A DNA stretch of 5,597 nt from an uncultured delta proteobacterium (GTDB lineage Bacteria; Myxococcota_A; Polyangia; Polyangiales; Ga0077539). Positions within the stretch are counted from its first letter, which is position 1. Every line of letters begins with the position of its first letter. The DNA is taken from NCBI GenBank assembly GCA_903885885.1, contig CAISKJ010000311.1, positions 1-5,597 of the forward strand, given 5' to 3'. Below, piece after piece: positions 5,152 through 5,597 of the stretch. A program made the translations under genes and the position numbers. The notes under the pieces were generated by a model. That model saw nothing but the letters and a program-made list of their open reading frames with translations, made no database searches and was not told the DNA's origin.

Positions 5152-5597
5152 TCAGCCCGGCGCGCAGCCGCCGCCGACGCAGGTGCCCGCGCAGCAGTCG
5201 GCGTCGACGGTGCACGAGCCGCCCGTGAGCCGACACGGCGGCGCCGCGCACGCGCCGCGGGTGCAGGTGCCCGAGCAGCAGTCGGCGTTGGTGGTGCACG
5301 CCGACGCGGTGGGCGCGCAGGGCGGGCGGCACGCGCCGCTCGTGCACACCTGGCCCGAGCAGCAGTCGGTGTCGGTGGCGCACGCGCCCCCCGACGAGGC
5401 GCAGGGCGCGCGGCACACGCCGCCCGTGCAGGTGGTGGGCGCGCAGCAGTCGGCGCTCGTCGTACACGTCGCGCCCGCGGCGCGGCACACGGGCGCGCAC
5501 ACGCCGCCGCGGCAGGTGTTGGGGCCGCAGCAGTCGGTGTCGGTGGTGCACGCCGCGCCGGTCGCGCGGCACGGGAGCGCGCACACGCCGCCCACGC
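5152..5597 (-). CDS. Tandem six-cysteine (knottin-like) repeat protein, partial (N-terminus beyond window)
   Basis: The gene enters from the right edge and ends at the TGA at 5154-5152. From the first complete codon, 147 residues are visible, of which 31 are cysteines, with none in excess of the repeat pattern. Five complete units each follow C-X6-C-X5-CC-X3/4-C-X4-C, starting at visible residues 9, 37, 65, 93 and 121. Each centres on a TxDxDCC-type core (DTDCC, SADCC, DTDCC, NADCC, DADCC). Such even-numbered, patterned cysteines imply disulfide-bonded domains and therefore export, but any signal peptide lies outside the window. Proteins with similar CTTDADCC repeats are familiar in myxobacteria, usually unassigned. 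The loop lengths fit the inhibitor cystine knot consensus. An adhesive, structural, inhibitory or toxin-like surface role is possible, but none is demonstrated. The protein ends three residues after the last cysteine (APG), so the array is C-terminal. Composition is Ala/Gly/Thr-rich and almost free of Lys. Confidence 0.85.
   Translation of the reverse strand, partial: VGGVCALPCRATGAACTTDTDCCGPNTCRGGVCAPVCRAAGATCTTSADCCAPTTCTGGVCRAPCASSGGACATDTDCCSGQVCTSGACRPPCAPTASACTTNADCCSGTCTRGACAAPPCRLTGGSCTVDADCCAGTCVGGGCAPG
5164..5571 (-). repeat. Five tandem 84-base units encoding 28-residue six-cysteine domains
   Basis: Cysteine-to-cysteine spans of the five units are 5571-5497, 5487-5413, 5403-5329, 5319-5248 and 5235-5164. 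The most conserved DNA is the CAGCAGTCGG block (plus-strand reading) at 5192, 5276, 5360, 5444 and 5528, exactly 84 bases apart each time; it encodes the DCC core. The first three units from the N-terminal side have a four-residue loop between CC and the fifth cysteine. The last two have three, and the lost residue is offset outside the loop so the register stays at 28. Units differ at many other positions, so this is a diverged, not recently expanded, array. Confidence 0.9.

Noticed and set aside
5164..5571. CRISPR array, because of regular 84-base spacing
   Set aside because: The period is a multiple of three, the units code for one continuous repeat protein, and there are no constant repeats separated by unrelated spacers.
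4979..5584. Minus-strand 201-codon frame overlapping the cysteine-rich gene in another phase
   Set aside because: It is an Arg/His-rich frame-shifted reading of the repeats; only the other phase gives regularly spaced cysteines.

Overview
The window is about 70% G+C, uses GTG starts freely and is almost completely coding. That makes most long antisense reading frames composition artefacts. The base composition and a secreted-type protein built from repeated TxDADCC units suggest a myxobacterium or related delta-proteobacterial lineage. This placement is an inference; no marker gene or RNA gene is present to confirm it.

Layout from left to right. (1) On the minus strand, an unrecognised 195-residue protein (1277-690) is followed 51 bases later by a rhomboid intramembrane serine protease (638 to the left edge, C-terminus cut off). 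The two probably form a transcription unit. (2) A short divergent intergenic region (1278-1393) separates them from a plus-strand cluster. (3) That cluster holds a DUF47/PhoU-like protein (1394-2035), an inorganic phosphate transporter of the PiT family (2028-3053, overlapping the previous gene by 8 bases), and, 15 bases later, a polysaccharide/lipid-type flippase (3069-4598). A small coiled-coil protein (4653-4934) follows after 54 bases with its own good ribosome binding site. (4) A 217-base convergent intergenic region (4935-5151) contains an imperfect direct repeat inside a spaced inverted repeat. (5) A minus-strand gene entering from the right edge (5597-5152) encodes a tandem array of six-cysteine units.

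The DUF47-Pit pair is a known module: low-affinity phosphate uptake plus a cytoplasmic PhoU-like partner thought to control it. The flippase is placed as if co-transcribed with them, but no functional link is evident from sequence. The most unusual item is the right-edge gene. Each 28-residue unit has the cysteine order C-C-CC-C-C with loop lengths that fit the inhibitor-cystine-knot (knottin) consensus and nearly match those of omega-conotoxins. Five complete units occur in exact 28-residue register, and a sixth is cut by the window edge.
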